Assembly: GCA_016271365.2 (NCBI GenBank)
Contig: CM057456.1
Span: 662,993,501 to 663,057,500, forward strand
Source: Neoceratodus forsteri
Lineage: Eukaryota; Chordata; Ceratodontiformes; Ceratodontidae
Reading direction: 5' to 3'
DNA: 64,000 nucleotides
A program made the position numbers and the translations under genes. Below the pieces are notes generated by a model. It worked only from the letters and a program-made list of their open reading frames with translations. It ran no database searches and had not been told where the DNA came from. Of the stretch, positions 1 through 11,198 are shown piece by piece (positions within the stretch are counted from its first letter, which is position 1; each line of letters begins with the position of its first letter).

Positions 1-721
1 CTCCGTCATGAGGGTGCCTGCATAACATCACTGCACAGCTCACAGAGCCGCCTCAGTATTGCCCTGTTCAGGTGGTACCAGCCCACGATCTCTACATCTG
101 TATACAGCTCAAAGCTGATGCGGGCACGGTACTGCCTGTTGGGGGCGTACCACCGACAGGCCCATCCACGACCACGTTCCCCTGCACCTTGCATTCTCAC
201 CCCCCTCATTACAGCTTCCATGTGGAAGCTGCCACTGTCCATCTCCCTGGCTTGTGATCCCCCCTGGCTGATGTTGCTCTGTTACCCCGCTGTCCTGACT
301 GCTACTTCCACTGCACCGGGCACCCTCTGCTGGCCTCTGCAGCCTATGATCCACACTGCTTCCCTTGCCTGCCCTGGTCTGTCCCTGTCTGTCTCTCTCT
401 CTCTCTCTTCCCCACTTGGCATCCCTGTAGCGTTCTTGCACCTCTTCCTTGAGCCTTTTTATTTGGGCTTATTTCCGCTGGGGTGCAACTTCCGGCTGTT
501 CCACTGTTGCGCATTGCGCAAGTCTTTGAATATCGCATTGCGCTCTTTATGCATGGATCCACCCCCTTCGGTTGCACATGCCTTCATTTGCATTGCGCTG
601 TTGCTCAGCATGTTTTCGGTGGCGCAACTGCCTCCTGCTGAATATCGCAGAATTGCGCACTTTCGGACTTGCACATGCTCAACCCTATTGTGCATGGCAC
701 AACCCTTTTGAATATCCGGCC
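1..721 (-). mobile_element. Harbinger element, 5' terminus (truncated by window edge)
   Basis: This is the 5' end of a PIF/Harbinger transposon on the minus strand. Read from 721 downward it starts with the terminal inverted repeat GGCCGGATATTCAAAAGGG, followed by a leader closely matching the start of the complete element at 39284. Shared landmarks are the 'GATATTCAGC..GGAGGCAG' block, the 'AATAAAAAGG' block and the start of the transposase gene at 242. The element continues off the left edge, so its other end and its second and third genes cannot be assessed. The flank just outside the TIR is CTG. Confidence 0.85.
6..242 (-). pseudogene. Harbinger transposase, N-terminal fragment
   Basis: This is the N-terminal part of a HARBI1-like DDE transposase, starting at ATG 242. 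Its last ~60 residues match the N-terminus of the transposase at 39.87-40.05 kb (shared words YAPNRQY, SFELY, ELCSDVMQAP). The frame ends at a TGA where the other copy reads CGA, so a CpG-type mutation has probably killed it. The catalytic domain lies outside the window. The family normally pairs this protein with a Myb/SANT partner that carries it to the nucleus. Confidence 0.75.
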
Positions 722-1088
722 CTGTTTGTATAACAGTATTTAATGAATGAGCAAACAGTTAAATTTCTTCAAATTTCATCGCACGTGATCTTTATGGTAT
801 GAAAACTCCTTGATTAATACTGTGCCTGCAGTTGGAATCAGAGTACTGAGACCCCTGATAATTACAGCCTTTTAGCTTTACCGCTACATTTTCTGTATAA
901 GGTAATAAAGCTTTTCTTACTTTTTGCATTTACGCTGTTGCAGTGATATTCTTTCTGAGTATAGGTCAACTTGGACTGGTGTTCAGCTATGTTGGGGACT
1001 GGGGAGCAACAAGGGAAGATAAGGGCCTGTACAGGGGTGATGGCCTGCATCCATCAGGGTAGGGGAACCGCAGACCTCAGTGGACAAT
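722..1088. other. Spacer, nothing recognised
   Basis: AT-rich sequence between the Harbinger end and the LINE fragment. I see no coding frame, repeat structure or regulatory site that I can defend. Confidence 0.6.
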
Positions 1089-1099
1089 TTAAATGTTAC

Positions 1100-1640
1100 T
1101 TCGATGAACATTTAAACTAGTCAAGGTGGGTGTCAGAATGAAGTGATAACTCAGAAACAGCCACCACAGGCTGAAGTAGAGAGTAAGGAGAACCCAAGGG
1201 GAGAGGAATCCCCCATTGTGGAAATTAATAAAGGAAGCAGGGTGGTAGAAATAATGAGGGAAAGGAATGGGAGCATTAGAAGACAGACAGGAAGGAAGGA
1301 GGGAGGACAAAAAGGAAAAAAAGGGGGCAACAAGCAGAGTGGAAACAAAATCTGGAAGACCAAGTGTGTGAATGCTAGAAGTGGTGGAAATAAGATTCAA
1401 AACCTACAGACCATCATTGCAGAGGCTGACCTGGATGTCGTGGCCATTACTGAGTCATGGTGCTCTAAAAACCATGACTGGGACATGGCCATGCTGGGCT
1501 ATACTCTGTTCAGGAAGGACTGGGTGGGAAGGAAAGAAGAGGGGTGTGGTGCTTTATGTGAAGAAAAGCATAAAAGCCACAGAGATACAGAAAATACAAG
1601 GGGGAGACAGAGGTACTGAGGTTTACCCTGGAAACAGGTA
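1100..1640 (+). pseudogene. CR1-like LINE fragment, start of ORF2 endonuclease
   Basis: This is the 5' part of ORF2 of a CR1-type non-LTR retrotransposon. A lysine/glycine-rich linker leads into an AP-endonuclease start: a NARS-G-NKIQNLQ motif, then 'DLDVVAITESW', then 'GYTLFRKDWVGR'. The ITE-W glutamate is the expected metal-binding residue of the APE fold. The frame shifts by +1 near 1530, where two overlapping frames each carry part of the 'GVVLYVKKS' strand. It stops near 1640 and no reverse transcriptase follows, so this is a truncated relic. It resembles the endonuclease starts at 53.6 kb. Confidence 0.75.
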
Positions 1641-1654
1641 ATAGAGCCACTTGG

Positions 1655-1893
1655 GCCCCCCCGTGGGTCCTAACTCTCACCCCATTCTCCTATACTTCTG
1701 CTGCTTTACACATGTCATGGGGTGAGAGTTAGGGCTGACGATCATCGCACCCCAATGCTGGTTGGGGGTGGGCGGGGTCCAAGGGGTTTTCAACCTAACA
1801 CCAAATTCCTCACTTTTGTCACTGTGGAACAACCCCTAACTAATGCATTAAATGGAGTTTTTGCCTCTAATATATATATATATATATATATAA
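1655..1893. repeat. Palindromic repeat unit ending in (TA)n
   Basis: One arm of a fold-back family. The inner end is a hairpin formed by CCTAACTCTCACCCC and GGGGTGAGAGTTAGG (1668-1735). The outer end reads 'AACAACCCCTAACTAATGCATTAAATGG..TTGCCTCTAATA' and runs into a (TA)n tract at 1868-1892. The inverted counterpart is at 3683-3915 and a third copy is at 4225-4570. Confidence 0.75.
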
Positions 1894-2099
1894 TAGTAGC
1901 ACGGAAGTACCATAGTTAGTTGAGGAGCCATTTCCATGTTAAACCCCAAATTTTGCACCTTAATAACTTTGCAACTGTTTGATGGATTTGCCTGAAATTT
2001 GAATGTATGATCAAGACCCATAGGCCTTGGGATCTGCCAGATTTACGTATTGATCGGATATCACAGTTGCGGAGATATTAAGCGTGATCTTCTACTCAG

Positions 2100-3060
2100 C
2101 GTTTAAGCTTTTCCGGAATTCTATATTGTGCATTACAGGTCGTACGGTTTGTGTGACGGCCCAAAATCTTCAGGAAACATGCAGTGGGGTCCCCAATGTG
2201 CCTTTCAAGATTTGGTGAAAAAATAATAAGCGGTTCAAAGTTATTCAAAAAACAGTTTCCCATTATAAGTCAATGGGAAAAAGTTAAAAGTTCGACAGTG
2301 TCGCAAATGCATTTTTACTTTCGCAAATGGGCCTGTTACTTTCGTAAATCCGCCATTTTGTTTTCAGTTGGTGATCAGAAAAATGGTTGGCATTTAAATT
2401 TGAGACCCTCTAGCAACGTAATTCTTTTTGTATTTAGCTATTCGGGCCCTGAGGATGCTTGCCATGTCTTTATTTTGTGGTAAAACACCCCAAATATGTT
2501 TTCAAATTTCTGAAAAATACTCATAAATTACTTTCGTGCTCATGAAAGTGTGAACTTTTGCAGCTTTTACTTAAATTAGACAGTAATTTTCTAGTCTGTG
2601 GGGAAATGACAGCAATTCTTTGGCACTGTACTGTAAAATAACCGTTGGGAGTTTTGGGCTGAAATTTGGAGAGAACGCAGCTGACATCTCACAGATGTGC
2701 CTTTCAGTGTTGTATTGAAAAAATATTACACGGCGGCAAAGTTATGGCACTCCAAAGTTGACAGTTTTTCCCCATAGGATAACATCGTGGTGCCCGAAGC
2801 ATTACAGGAATCCTTTAGCAACCTGCTGCAAAATAACGGTTTGGTATTTTTTCCTGAAATTTGGAAGGAAGACAGCTAACAGTACACAGATGTGCCTTTC
2901 AGTAGTTTGGTGAAAAAATATCACATTGCGGCAAAGTTACGGCACTCCAAATGTGACTTTTTTCCCATAGGATAACATTATGGCGTTCGCCGCACCTTTC
3001 AGGGCCCGTATCTCGGAAACGGTGCGAGATACGGATTTTTCGTCGAAAAACTTCTTAGCC
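2100..3060. repeat. Degenerate ~200-bp tandem repeats
   Basis: Several diverged units lie head to tail. The words 'ATGTGCCTTTCA', 'TTGGTGAAAAAATA' and 'CCATAGGATAACAT' recur; the last two units start near 2691 and 2888 (period about 197 bp), with an older unit near 2195. No coding content. The segment 1894-2100 just before it looks like a more decayed continuation. Confidence 0.6.
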
Positions 3061-3189
3061 CCATAATGGGGATAAGATTCAAATTAGCCAGGACAGTTGT
3101 AAATAATATGACTTTTAAATTTTTTTTCTACGTAGTACGGTTCTTGAGATATAATGTGTTTAGTATTCCAAGATCTCATTTTCTGCGCC

Positions 3190-4570
3190 GATACTCATTA
3201 TTTTGCATCCATTATTTGTACTCACTGTCTTTTTCAATGCAGGTTGTGGGAAAACCAGGCTATGTGCCACATTACTGTTACTGTTGCCCTTTTAGGTTTG
3301 TGGATCCGTACTGTTTCACTTACCATTGATGTCTGCCACCATGTGCATTATCCTTTGCGTTTTCATTTCGCGCGTGTTCTGTTATTTTGTGCCATTTCTG
3401 TGTACAGTACTGTTTCTCTTACTGTTTCACTTTACTTCACCATGCCCATTGCCATTTGTGTTTGCAGGCACCATGTTACTATGTCACAACACATCATGTG
3501 GCAGACCATTCCCGTCTACGCCACCATGTGCGTTACCCTTTCTGTTCTCATTTGTGCTTGTGTTAGCATGTGCGCCACTGTTAGCATTTCTGTTTGCGTT
3601 GCTGTCCCTGTTACTATGCCACAACACATCATCCCGCCACTACATTACATTCACTATTTCTTGTTATCATTCTTAAAAAGAAGGGAAATTAGAGGCAAAA
3701 AACTGTGTTTAATGCATTAGTTAGGGTTGTTCCACAGCAACAAAAGTGAGGAAATTCACTGTTAGGGTTGAAAACCCCCCTTGGACCCCCCTGCCCATCC
3801 CCCAAACCGGCAGTGGGGTGCGCATTGGGATTGTGGGTCCTAACTCTCACCGCATTGTCCTATACTTCTGCTGTTTTACACATGTTATGGGGTGAGAGTT
3901 AGGGCTGATGATCCCAATGCAGACTCCAATGCCACCATATGTGCCATTGTTTGCGTTTTCTTTTTTGTTTGCGTTTCTGTTACTTTTTAGCCATTTGTGT
4001 GTACTGTACTATTTTGCTTTCTGTTTCACTTTGTGTCACCATGCCCATTGACATTTCAATTTACAGGCACCACGTTACTTTGTGACAAGGCATCACGTGG
4101 CACAGCATTCCTGTGTATGCCACTGTATGCATTAGCCTTTCTGTTCTCAGTCATGGTTGTGGGAGGGCCCCGTGCTCCTGCTGCTGCATTACATTTACTA
4201 TTTCTTGTTATCTTTCTTAAAAAGAAGGGAAATTAGAGGCAAAAAAGTCTGTTTAATGCATTAGTTAGGGTTGTTCCACAGCGACAAAAGTGAGGAAATT
4301 CGCTGTTAGGGGTGAACACCCACTTGTACTCGCTGCCCCTCCCCAAGTGGCACTTTTAGCATTTATGTTTGTGGTGCTGTCTGTTTTATTGTGCCATAAC
4401 ACATCATGTGGCAGTAAGCGCATGGCCTGTACTGCCTTCCACCCCAACCGGCATTGGGGTGTGCATTGGGATTGTGGGTCGTAACTCTCACCCCACTCTC
4501 CTATACTTCTGCTGCTTTACACATGTCATGGGGTGAGACTTAGGGCTGACGATCCTGTCTATGCCACCAT
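3190..4570. repeat. Duplicated block with two fold-back repeat units
   Basis: Two related blocks follow each other (about 3300-3915 and 3930-4570). Each has a pyrimidine-rich part ('TTACTATGTCACAACACATCATGTGGC' and relatives), the tail 'AAAAAGAAGGGAAATTAGAGGC', and then a fold-back unit starting 'AGAGGCAAAAAACT' and ending in the CTAACTCTCACC/GGTGAGAGTTAG hairpin. The second block is more diverged. Open frames in the pyrimidine-rich part are compositional, Phe/Cys/Leu-rich and unlike any family I know. Confidence 0.65.
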
Positions 4571-6321
4571 GTGTGTTACCCTTTGTGTTGCTGTGTTACT
4601 GACTGTATGTCATAGGTAGCAAACAAATAGATGGAGGTATAGTTGTAGCAGTATTAGTAAACATTGATTTGCATGCTTAAGTCATAGACACTTATTTTTA
4701 TTTCAGTATGGTATTTAAAGTAATGAGTCGACACAGGTGGTTATGGTTTTAAAAAAATTATTGCCAATTTGTCAAATGGAGAAAAGGTCGAATCAAAAGT
4801 AAAATTTTGTTAACAGAAGCAGTCTCACAATACAGTCTTTGTATGTGTGCAATCATTACTTGTGAAATTTGTAAATGTGTAAGAATAATAATAAGTGTAT
4901 AATATGGATTGGACTAAGTGTGTTATATTATATGAAACTAATCAGATGTTGTGTGTTTTTAGTTGTGCTTCAGTACTCACTTCTGTTTATATGTGTGGAA
5001 CTATTTTCTGGCATTTGACTTGTAATTTTAATAGTCAGGCTGAAGCTATTGCTATTGAATGTGAATGTAGTTTGTAAAAAATGTTACTTTTTAAAAAATG
5101 GTTGTATGTTGTAACTATGTGTAGTGCATTACTTGTCTGCTATGTTAATAAGGGAATGTCAGTTGGTTGTGAAGTGTGATTAGACACAAGATAGACAAGT
5201 GTTTTGTTGTAATTGTGTGACTGCTAATGTGGATGTTCCTGGGTGGGCGAAAACCATATGCTGATTGTCTAAGTAGTACAGTTTACTAAATTGTAAGTTT
5301 AGTGACATTTGATTCTTACCATTAAATAATATGTCACTGACTAGGTGCAAATGGAAAATTCCCACCCGACCCCTCAATTGAGGTGATCATAAATATTGTC
5401 AAGAACATGTATGCAGTTTGTTGTGATCAGCAACAGTGCCTGATTTACAATTGTCAATATTTTGTACAGATGGTACAGTTAGTTATGTGACAAGTACAAA
5501 AAACAAATGTTTTACATGAACAAAAAAATGTTATCAATTCTTACATTGGCTTCTATGTAAATTCTTAACTTGTAAATACTAAAATTGTAATGGAATGCAT
5601 TTTTAACAAACTTATGCTTAGTTACATGTTGTTAGTATACTGCAGAGTAATATGTAAGACATTCACTTGTACTGTAGTGCTACACTGCTATTTTAGTTCA
5701 ATTATTAAACATGTTATTAACAATGTACACTTGAAAACAAATGTTTCTATTATGTACAAGTAATTTTAAACACATCTAAGAGTCAGTAAATGAGATTCAG
5801 CAATTGGTTATTATTAACAGTTGTGTAAGTCAGCTTCTTGCATTATCAATAACGGTAGTTATTTTTACATATATACAATACTAGTACTACGTCTGAAAGC
5901 GTGATAGTTCTACACTGTTGCATGGTGATCTAATGATGTTCTCTATATGTGAAGAGTCACTAGAAGTGTTAAAAGACTACTTCTGAGACAGTGGAATGTT
6001 TGTTGAATGTTATAAGGTAGAATCTTTCACAGACATGTAATCATGGTTTCTCTAGTGACTGTAAATATTGTTGGCGCCGATTGAAGCCACTACAACAATT
6101 TTCATGTAGTCACTGATCTACACAGGATGTAACATGTCACAGTCTATGTAATATCTGTATTTGAATTCAATTTTGTTGAAATTGTATTGTTTATTTACAG
6201 TTGTAAATTGTACAACATTGTAACGAGTTATGACATTTTGGGTACAAAGTACTCATGTTAAAAAATGGTACATGTTTGTCCTATTCTTCTGAAATATGAA
6301 GGTTGTCATAATTCTTCAATA
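4571..6321. other. AT-rich spacer, possible Helitron 3' flank
   Basis: Strongly AT-rich with no supported gene. It lies downstream of the minus-strand Helitron genes, so the Helitron 3' end (a hairpin followed by CTRR) may be somewhere here, but I could not point to it with confidence. Confidence 0.4.
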
Positions 6322-7130
6322 TTAGAAGATATGCATTTTCAGGTGACATGGGAGTCTCTGTTTAAAAGTTGTTGTAGAGTCGTCACACTCTAACCATCCA
6401 GCTGTGCACCTTAGTAACGAGGTGTAATGTCCAGAATGCATGGATTGACCATGGTGATAGATAATGCTGTGAGTGTTAAACGGTGATTGGTTGAAGACTA
6501 TTCTACTAGCTGTGTAGTCTGTGATAGGAGTATCAACTCTGACCCCATTGGTGTCAAATCTGTGCAACATAAGCAACAGATATTGAGATGAAGTCCTCAG
6601 GCGTATGCACTGAGTGCATCTGCCTCTGCACCTTCCACAGGCATGACTACATTCAGCATTAGTGAACAGCTGTTGAAATTTGACACTTTTGGCTTTAGGA
6701 ACAAAGAGAGTTATCCACAGCATGTCTTGTGTGGTTTCACGCTGTGAATTGCCACATGAAACACATACATATTTTGTAACGTATGTTACTGTGAAGTACT
6801 AGCGGATTGGAGTTGCCGTCTTCATCAAGGTTGTTTATCACAGCCATCATAAACTCAGTACTGTCTTGCTGTATATCTGCAGCAAATGTACTACATCCAG
6901 CATATGTAGATAACACCTGTCGTAGTGGTGTTAGTGAGTGTACATTGAGTGGTCGAAGTCATGTTGATAATCTGCTTCAAAGCATTTGATAGGGATTGTC
7001 TTGTGAAGCAGATATTGCTTGCACAAACTGTAGCATGTGTAGAAAAACTTGCATAGCTGAGTTAGCATAGCAGTTTACTCTACTGCTGTTGTCAAACAGT
7101 GGTACAGCAACTACACCAACTGATTTCTGA
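6322..7130 (-). pseudogene. Ubiquitin-specific protease (USP) domain downstream of Helitron helicase
   Basis: The peptidase C19 signature is visible in order. A Cys box reads NCYANSAMQ (7073-7045); the cysteine would be the nucleophile. A QQDSTEF box lies near 6871-6851. Two CxxC pairs follow (CVSCGN near 6765 and CRGRCTQC near 6620), which suits the USP zinc finger, then the 'LLMLHRFD' strand. The His box is HSGHYTS near 6441-6421, followed by W-ECDDST near 6390, which holds the third catalytic residue. The spread is about 270 codons, short for a USP. At least two frame breaks occur (TGA near 6991 and a shift near 6780). USPs remove ubiquitin. Helitrons are known to carry OTU-type cysteine proteases, so a protease here is plausible, but a USP is unusual as far as I know. 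Confidence 0.8.
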
Positions 7131-7399
7131 TGAATTGTTGGTTGTGAATGTTACTTGAGGTTGTGGCCTTTGCTGAACTCTTTTTTTTAATCACTTTGTG
7201 AAGCTTGCTGCTGTTTGTTGGTTAGTCTAGCTGTGACTGAATTGTGTGAGACCGACATATATGTAGGCAGTGGTATTAAAAGACATTGTGGCTGATGTAG
7301 AGTACATAATCTGTTGTACTCAAAAATACATCGCTTGTCAGCTCGTATTTCTGAGGTGCTATACTAATGATGTGCAATCCAGAAGGCTTTGTACACGTG

Positions 7400-8760
7400 A
7401 AAGTGCAACATAGCTCATGCCATCTTTGAAAATGTCTGTACCTATGTCTATCATTGCTGAATCAAACTTAATCACAAAGTTTGTGAATGGAGACAGTATA
7501 CATTATAATGGGAACTGTTTCCTGTTTACGTAGATATCCTTAAAACCTGGAATTTCTGGAGGTTCGATCTATGTGTGCAGAGTGTTGCATGTTGTCAAAC
7601 TGCACTAAAAGTGTCTGAATAAATGTCTTCTGTACATTATAGATAAAGTCAGTGATGTTTCCCATGGCACCGTTTACCATGCCTTGTTTGACATCTAGAT
7701 TACATCGTAGCATGATACGTGCAATCTTACAAAGTGTGAGAACAGCTTCTAGGCCAGCTGTTCGTGAAACATCTGACTTCAGTTCACTTAGTCATTCAGT
7801 CATCTTTGCTACTAGCTTTCGACTAAGAATAACGCCATCAACTGTATCAATTGCATGGAGGTGACAATCTCTTGGTTCTCTCTTTGTAGCATTAGATTGT
7901 TGAATTCAGTGCATTTCTTTAGTCGTGGCATAAACACACTATGTGTCTGGCAGTAGGTATATATCGCTGCAGACATTACATGCTGTTTCTATGCATGTAC
8001 TATCTACTGTGATTTTTCGATCATTTAACATACAAACATGTTCTGGTGATAGAGAACCTGTGCGAGCTTCATCTAAAAGTGATTTGTAAGCTAGATCACC
8101 ACTTTGCCGCATGTTCTCAGACAACTCAACATAGGTAAATAATTCCCATATGTTATAGCCTGCAATGCAACCGAGGATATTCTTAGCTTGTTTGGCAGTC
8201 AGAGTTGTGAATACATGCTCTGCATTGACTGGTGCAAGTTGTAAAAGGTCTCCCAACACAAGTATACTTTTGCCACCAAATGGCACTGCATCGTCAGTAC
8301 CTAAGATCTGCTGTAGACATAGATGAATACAGGCTAGCATGACATTGGAGACCATGCTGATTTCATCAACGATGAGTAGCTGCATCTTTGTGAACATGGG
8401 ACAGGCTGAGATGCAACCTCAAATGACAGTTTGATACTCTCCAGTTCTCCCATGTTCGACTGGCAACATAAAGAGGCGGTGTAATGTTACTCCACCAATG
8501 TTGTATGCTGCTAGTCCTGTAGGAGCAGTCACAGCAACAGACATGAGCCTGTCATCACTCCATATTTCTGAGTGATAGCTTCAATCAGAAACTCTTTCCT
8601 GTGCCAGCTGAACCACTGACAAACATTAGTAGTGGTTTGTGCTGAGTGCAGTCACATTTTTGTTTCATGTAGTATACCATGTTGGACAGCTTCAACCACT
8701 TTGGAGTGTACTGTATGCTGCAACTGATTTAGTCGTTCTCTTACATCAGCTGGGTTGACC
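7400..8760 (-). pseudogene. Helitron PIF1-like helicase domain
   Basis: This is an SF1B 5'-3' DNA helicase domain, which in Helitrons unwinds the strand displaced during rolling-circle transposition. Motif I (Walker A) reads SGSAGTGKS near 8625-8595. Walker B reads LLIVDEISMVS near 8385-8345. A PIF1-type block, FGGKSILVLGDLLQLAPV, lies near 8290-8235. 'YVELSENMRQ' follows near 8115. The late motif MLRCNLDVKQGMVNGAMGN sits near 7715-7655. The frame breaks after Walker A, again near 7945 and at a TGA near 7800. Sequence between 7640 and 7150 is decayed linker. Confidence 0.88.
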
Positions 8761-8779
8761 ATAGATGTGTGCCATGTTG

Positions 8780-9590
8780 CATGGCTATCTCAATTCTGAG
8801 AGTAACAGTTCTGGGGCATTTAACGGCAGAGGGTCACCTAGAACACCTTGTCCTTCTGGATCAAGGTTGTCTTGTGAACTAACTGGAGTGTCTTCCTGAA
8901 GTTGCTTCTCTGCCTGCTCGAGCTGTTCTTTCTCAGCTTTTAGTATTTGTATGTATGTTTGTGAGTAGTCAGATTGGAAATTCTCATAAGTGAGATTGAA
9001 CTGTTCTTCGAATGTGTCAGAGTCACCTTTTAATTCAGACTCACTCCTCCAGGGTCTAAATAGGAATAGGAGAGCAAAGTAGTAATGTTCTGTGCTCTCT
9101 GATGTGCCTAGATGCAGTTTTCAGTGATCTATAAGCCATGGCTTGTTCCTCTTCACAAGACAGCCATCTAGTCCATTGACCTTGTAAATGTGCCGATGTT
9201 GAGTCATGTGCTGCACCTGTCTTGTAGTCATACCACTAGCCACCTCAAACAGACACATATCATTCATCTCGTTGTGTCTCGTTGGTAGTATGTGTCTATC
9301 AGGTTATTCTTCAAGATATGTTTTGAAGAAGGTGTATTGACAACAAGCTCCTCAGTTTCAGCATGAGGAATCAGTACACACTTCCATTTCTCTTTGTAGT
9401 TTACAGTGAGGAAACGTACAGCGTCAGACTTCCGTACAGATGTGTACCCATTAAGCGGTCACTGGCCCGTAAGCTCCACATTCTCTGTGTGAAAGAGTCT
9501 TCAAACCCAATGACCACAGCTGAGATGTCAGGCTTTTGCTTGAACTGGCAATATCTTCCAAAGATCTTGCAAGCTAGTCTGTTCATGTTT
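8780..9590 (-). pseudogene. Helitron Rep C-terminal conserved region
   Basis: Several words typical of the segment between Rep and helicase in Helitrons are readable: RHNEMNDMCLFEVASG near 9265 and the 'EHYYFALLFLFRPWR-E-EL' block near 9095-9040. A Glu/Gln-rich stretch follows (EKEQLEQAEKQLQED, near 8925). The function of this part is not well defined in the family. It is joined to Rep and helicase in one polypeptide in intact elements. Stops and shifts interrupt it, including a TGA after 'KPWLIDH'. Confidence 0.7.
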
Positions 9591-10800
9591 GGTTATGTCA
9601 AGTTACATAACGAACCAGGGCTAGTGAGTTGTCAGCCACAAACTGAACATCTATGTTTGCTTGCCACATTAGGAGAAGAGTTGGGTTGTAGTCATTGATA
9701 TACACCTCTTTTTCATCTCTGGATAACTCGTTATACCCTCTTGGTTGATTTTGCCTTCAAGTGGTGTCGCATTGCTGAAAAAGGTCATTCATGGCACCAT
9801 TCTGACAAACTCTTCTAAAATCCAAAGTGACATCGCGTGTACCAATTAGATTTGTTCTTTACTGCTCACGGCAATATTTTACCATAAATATGTCGCTGGA
9901 ACTTTGAACCAACTTCCATAGTGTAGGACTGTCATACTTGTCTGGAATGTGACAAGTGATATATTTTTATGAATGATAGCACTTCTGCTGCATCATGTTC
10001 ACCGATTCGTGGCACATCCTTGATCCATAATAACATATGGATATGAGGGCACCTCCTGCTTGATATTCTGTCCTCCAAAAGTAGTGTTCTACAATGCCTA
10101 GAGGAGGATTGTCCTTTGATAAGATGAAATTGAGAATGTCATGGAAGCGCTTGTGAAAGTGTCTTGTGACAGACACAGGATCAAGTGAACACATTTCTCC
10201 GATAGGCATTGATGAGATGCCTTTGACATCGGAATTTGCCCACTTCAACAGTTCAATGAGTTCGTCCCAGGCATATTCTGCACAACTAAGTGTGACAAAC
10301 CATGTGGCTGCGCTATGCTCTCGTAGCATTGTCATCACTTCCGAGTGTCTGCGATACCAATATTCTTTGGTACCACGTAGGCTTGAAAGTATGGAAGACA
10401 GATTCACTTGCACATTTTCATCTTTCTGTTTCAATTTCTCCAGAAATTGAGCAGCTGTAATTCCATCTAGTGGAGTTGTTAGACGAATGGTATGTGCTAT
10501 AGATGCAGACAGAATGCTAAGCTCACTTTCCCAGAGCAGATGGAACAGGTACTGTATGTTACGTCTGAATTTGCCATCTTTGCTCAGGATACGGCTGGTG
10601 CGGTACTCAGCACCCCGTACCCATACTTCTCATACATCTAGGCATCCGCCTGACCCTTTTGGAAATAGATCTGGGAAGCAGCGTGCTTCTAGTGTTGCCT
10701 CCCAAATGCTGACAGGCTCACCTTCCACCTGCTTCATTTGATAGAGATCAATGTTGTCTCCTAATGGATCTCTACCATGTAGTGGGTGAGTGTGTACTGT
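9590..10800 (-). pseudogene. Helitron Rep (HUH nuclease) domain
   Basis: This is the replication initiator of the Helitron, a nuclease that nicks single-stranded DNA with tyrosines while a His-hydrophobic-His motif binds metal. Reading starts with FPDLFPKGSGG near 10690, continues through 'EYRTSRILSKDGKFRRNIQYLF' and the LRGTKEYW block (10380), and reaches 'TWFVTLSCAEYAWDELIELL'. The HUH motif lies at 10050-10030 and reads HIHMLLWI only after a one-base shift, so it is broken there. Further on, INDYNPTLLLMWQANIDVQF (near 9705-9640) is a signature of the family. A TGA also lies near 10622. Confidence 0.85.
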
Positions 10801-10859
10801 TCATCACATTGTCACTTGTCTGTGTAGTGACTTTCTCAATAATTGCTTACTTTTCTAAT

Positions 10860-11180
10860 AGATCATGTTGCACAGAGGCTGGCCATTTGATCTATGTCAA
10901 GGTCTATATAAAAGAATTGTTCCTCTTTAAATAAGCCAGAGCAAGCTTTACCTTTTGCAGGTTGACAACATCTTGCCAGATGACCTTGGCCTTTGTAGGC
11001 CACCATTTACTAGAATGACAAGCTATTTTCTGTTGAGATAAGCTTGAATATTTTCCTGTAGAGGAAGTGGTAGATACATCACAGAACCCTTTAGAGATCT
11101 AACTAGCTCTTTCTGTGGAATCTTCCGTGTCTTTGTGTTCAGGCGTAGAATCGTTTGGAATGGTTTCATTGTCTAGATTA
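10860..11180 (-). pseudogene. Helitron linker with LPLPL block
   Basis: This joins the N-terminal region to the Rep domain. In one frame 'LRSLKGSVMYLPLPLQENIQAYL' can be read near 11105-11040 (shown here only as a landmark). In another, 'KAKVIWQDVVNLQKVKLALAYL' follows near 10990-10930. These blocks occur in Helitron proteins before the Rep domain. A frameshift of one base separates them and a stop occurs near 11013. Confidence 0.65.
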
Positions 11181-11198
11181 GAATACGTTCAAACATAT

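Noticed and set aside
3154..3720. 188-codon plus-strand frame with membrane-like composition
   Set aside because: Falls in a duplicated pyrimidine-rich repeat, and the second repeat copy does not keep the frame.
10166..10450. Plus-strand frame within the Helitron
   Set aside because: Shadow of the Rep domain, which reads convincingly on the minus strand.
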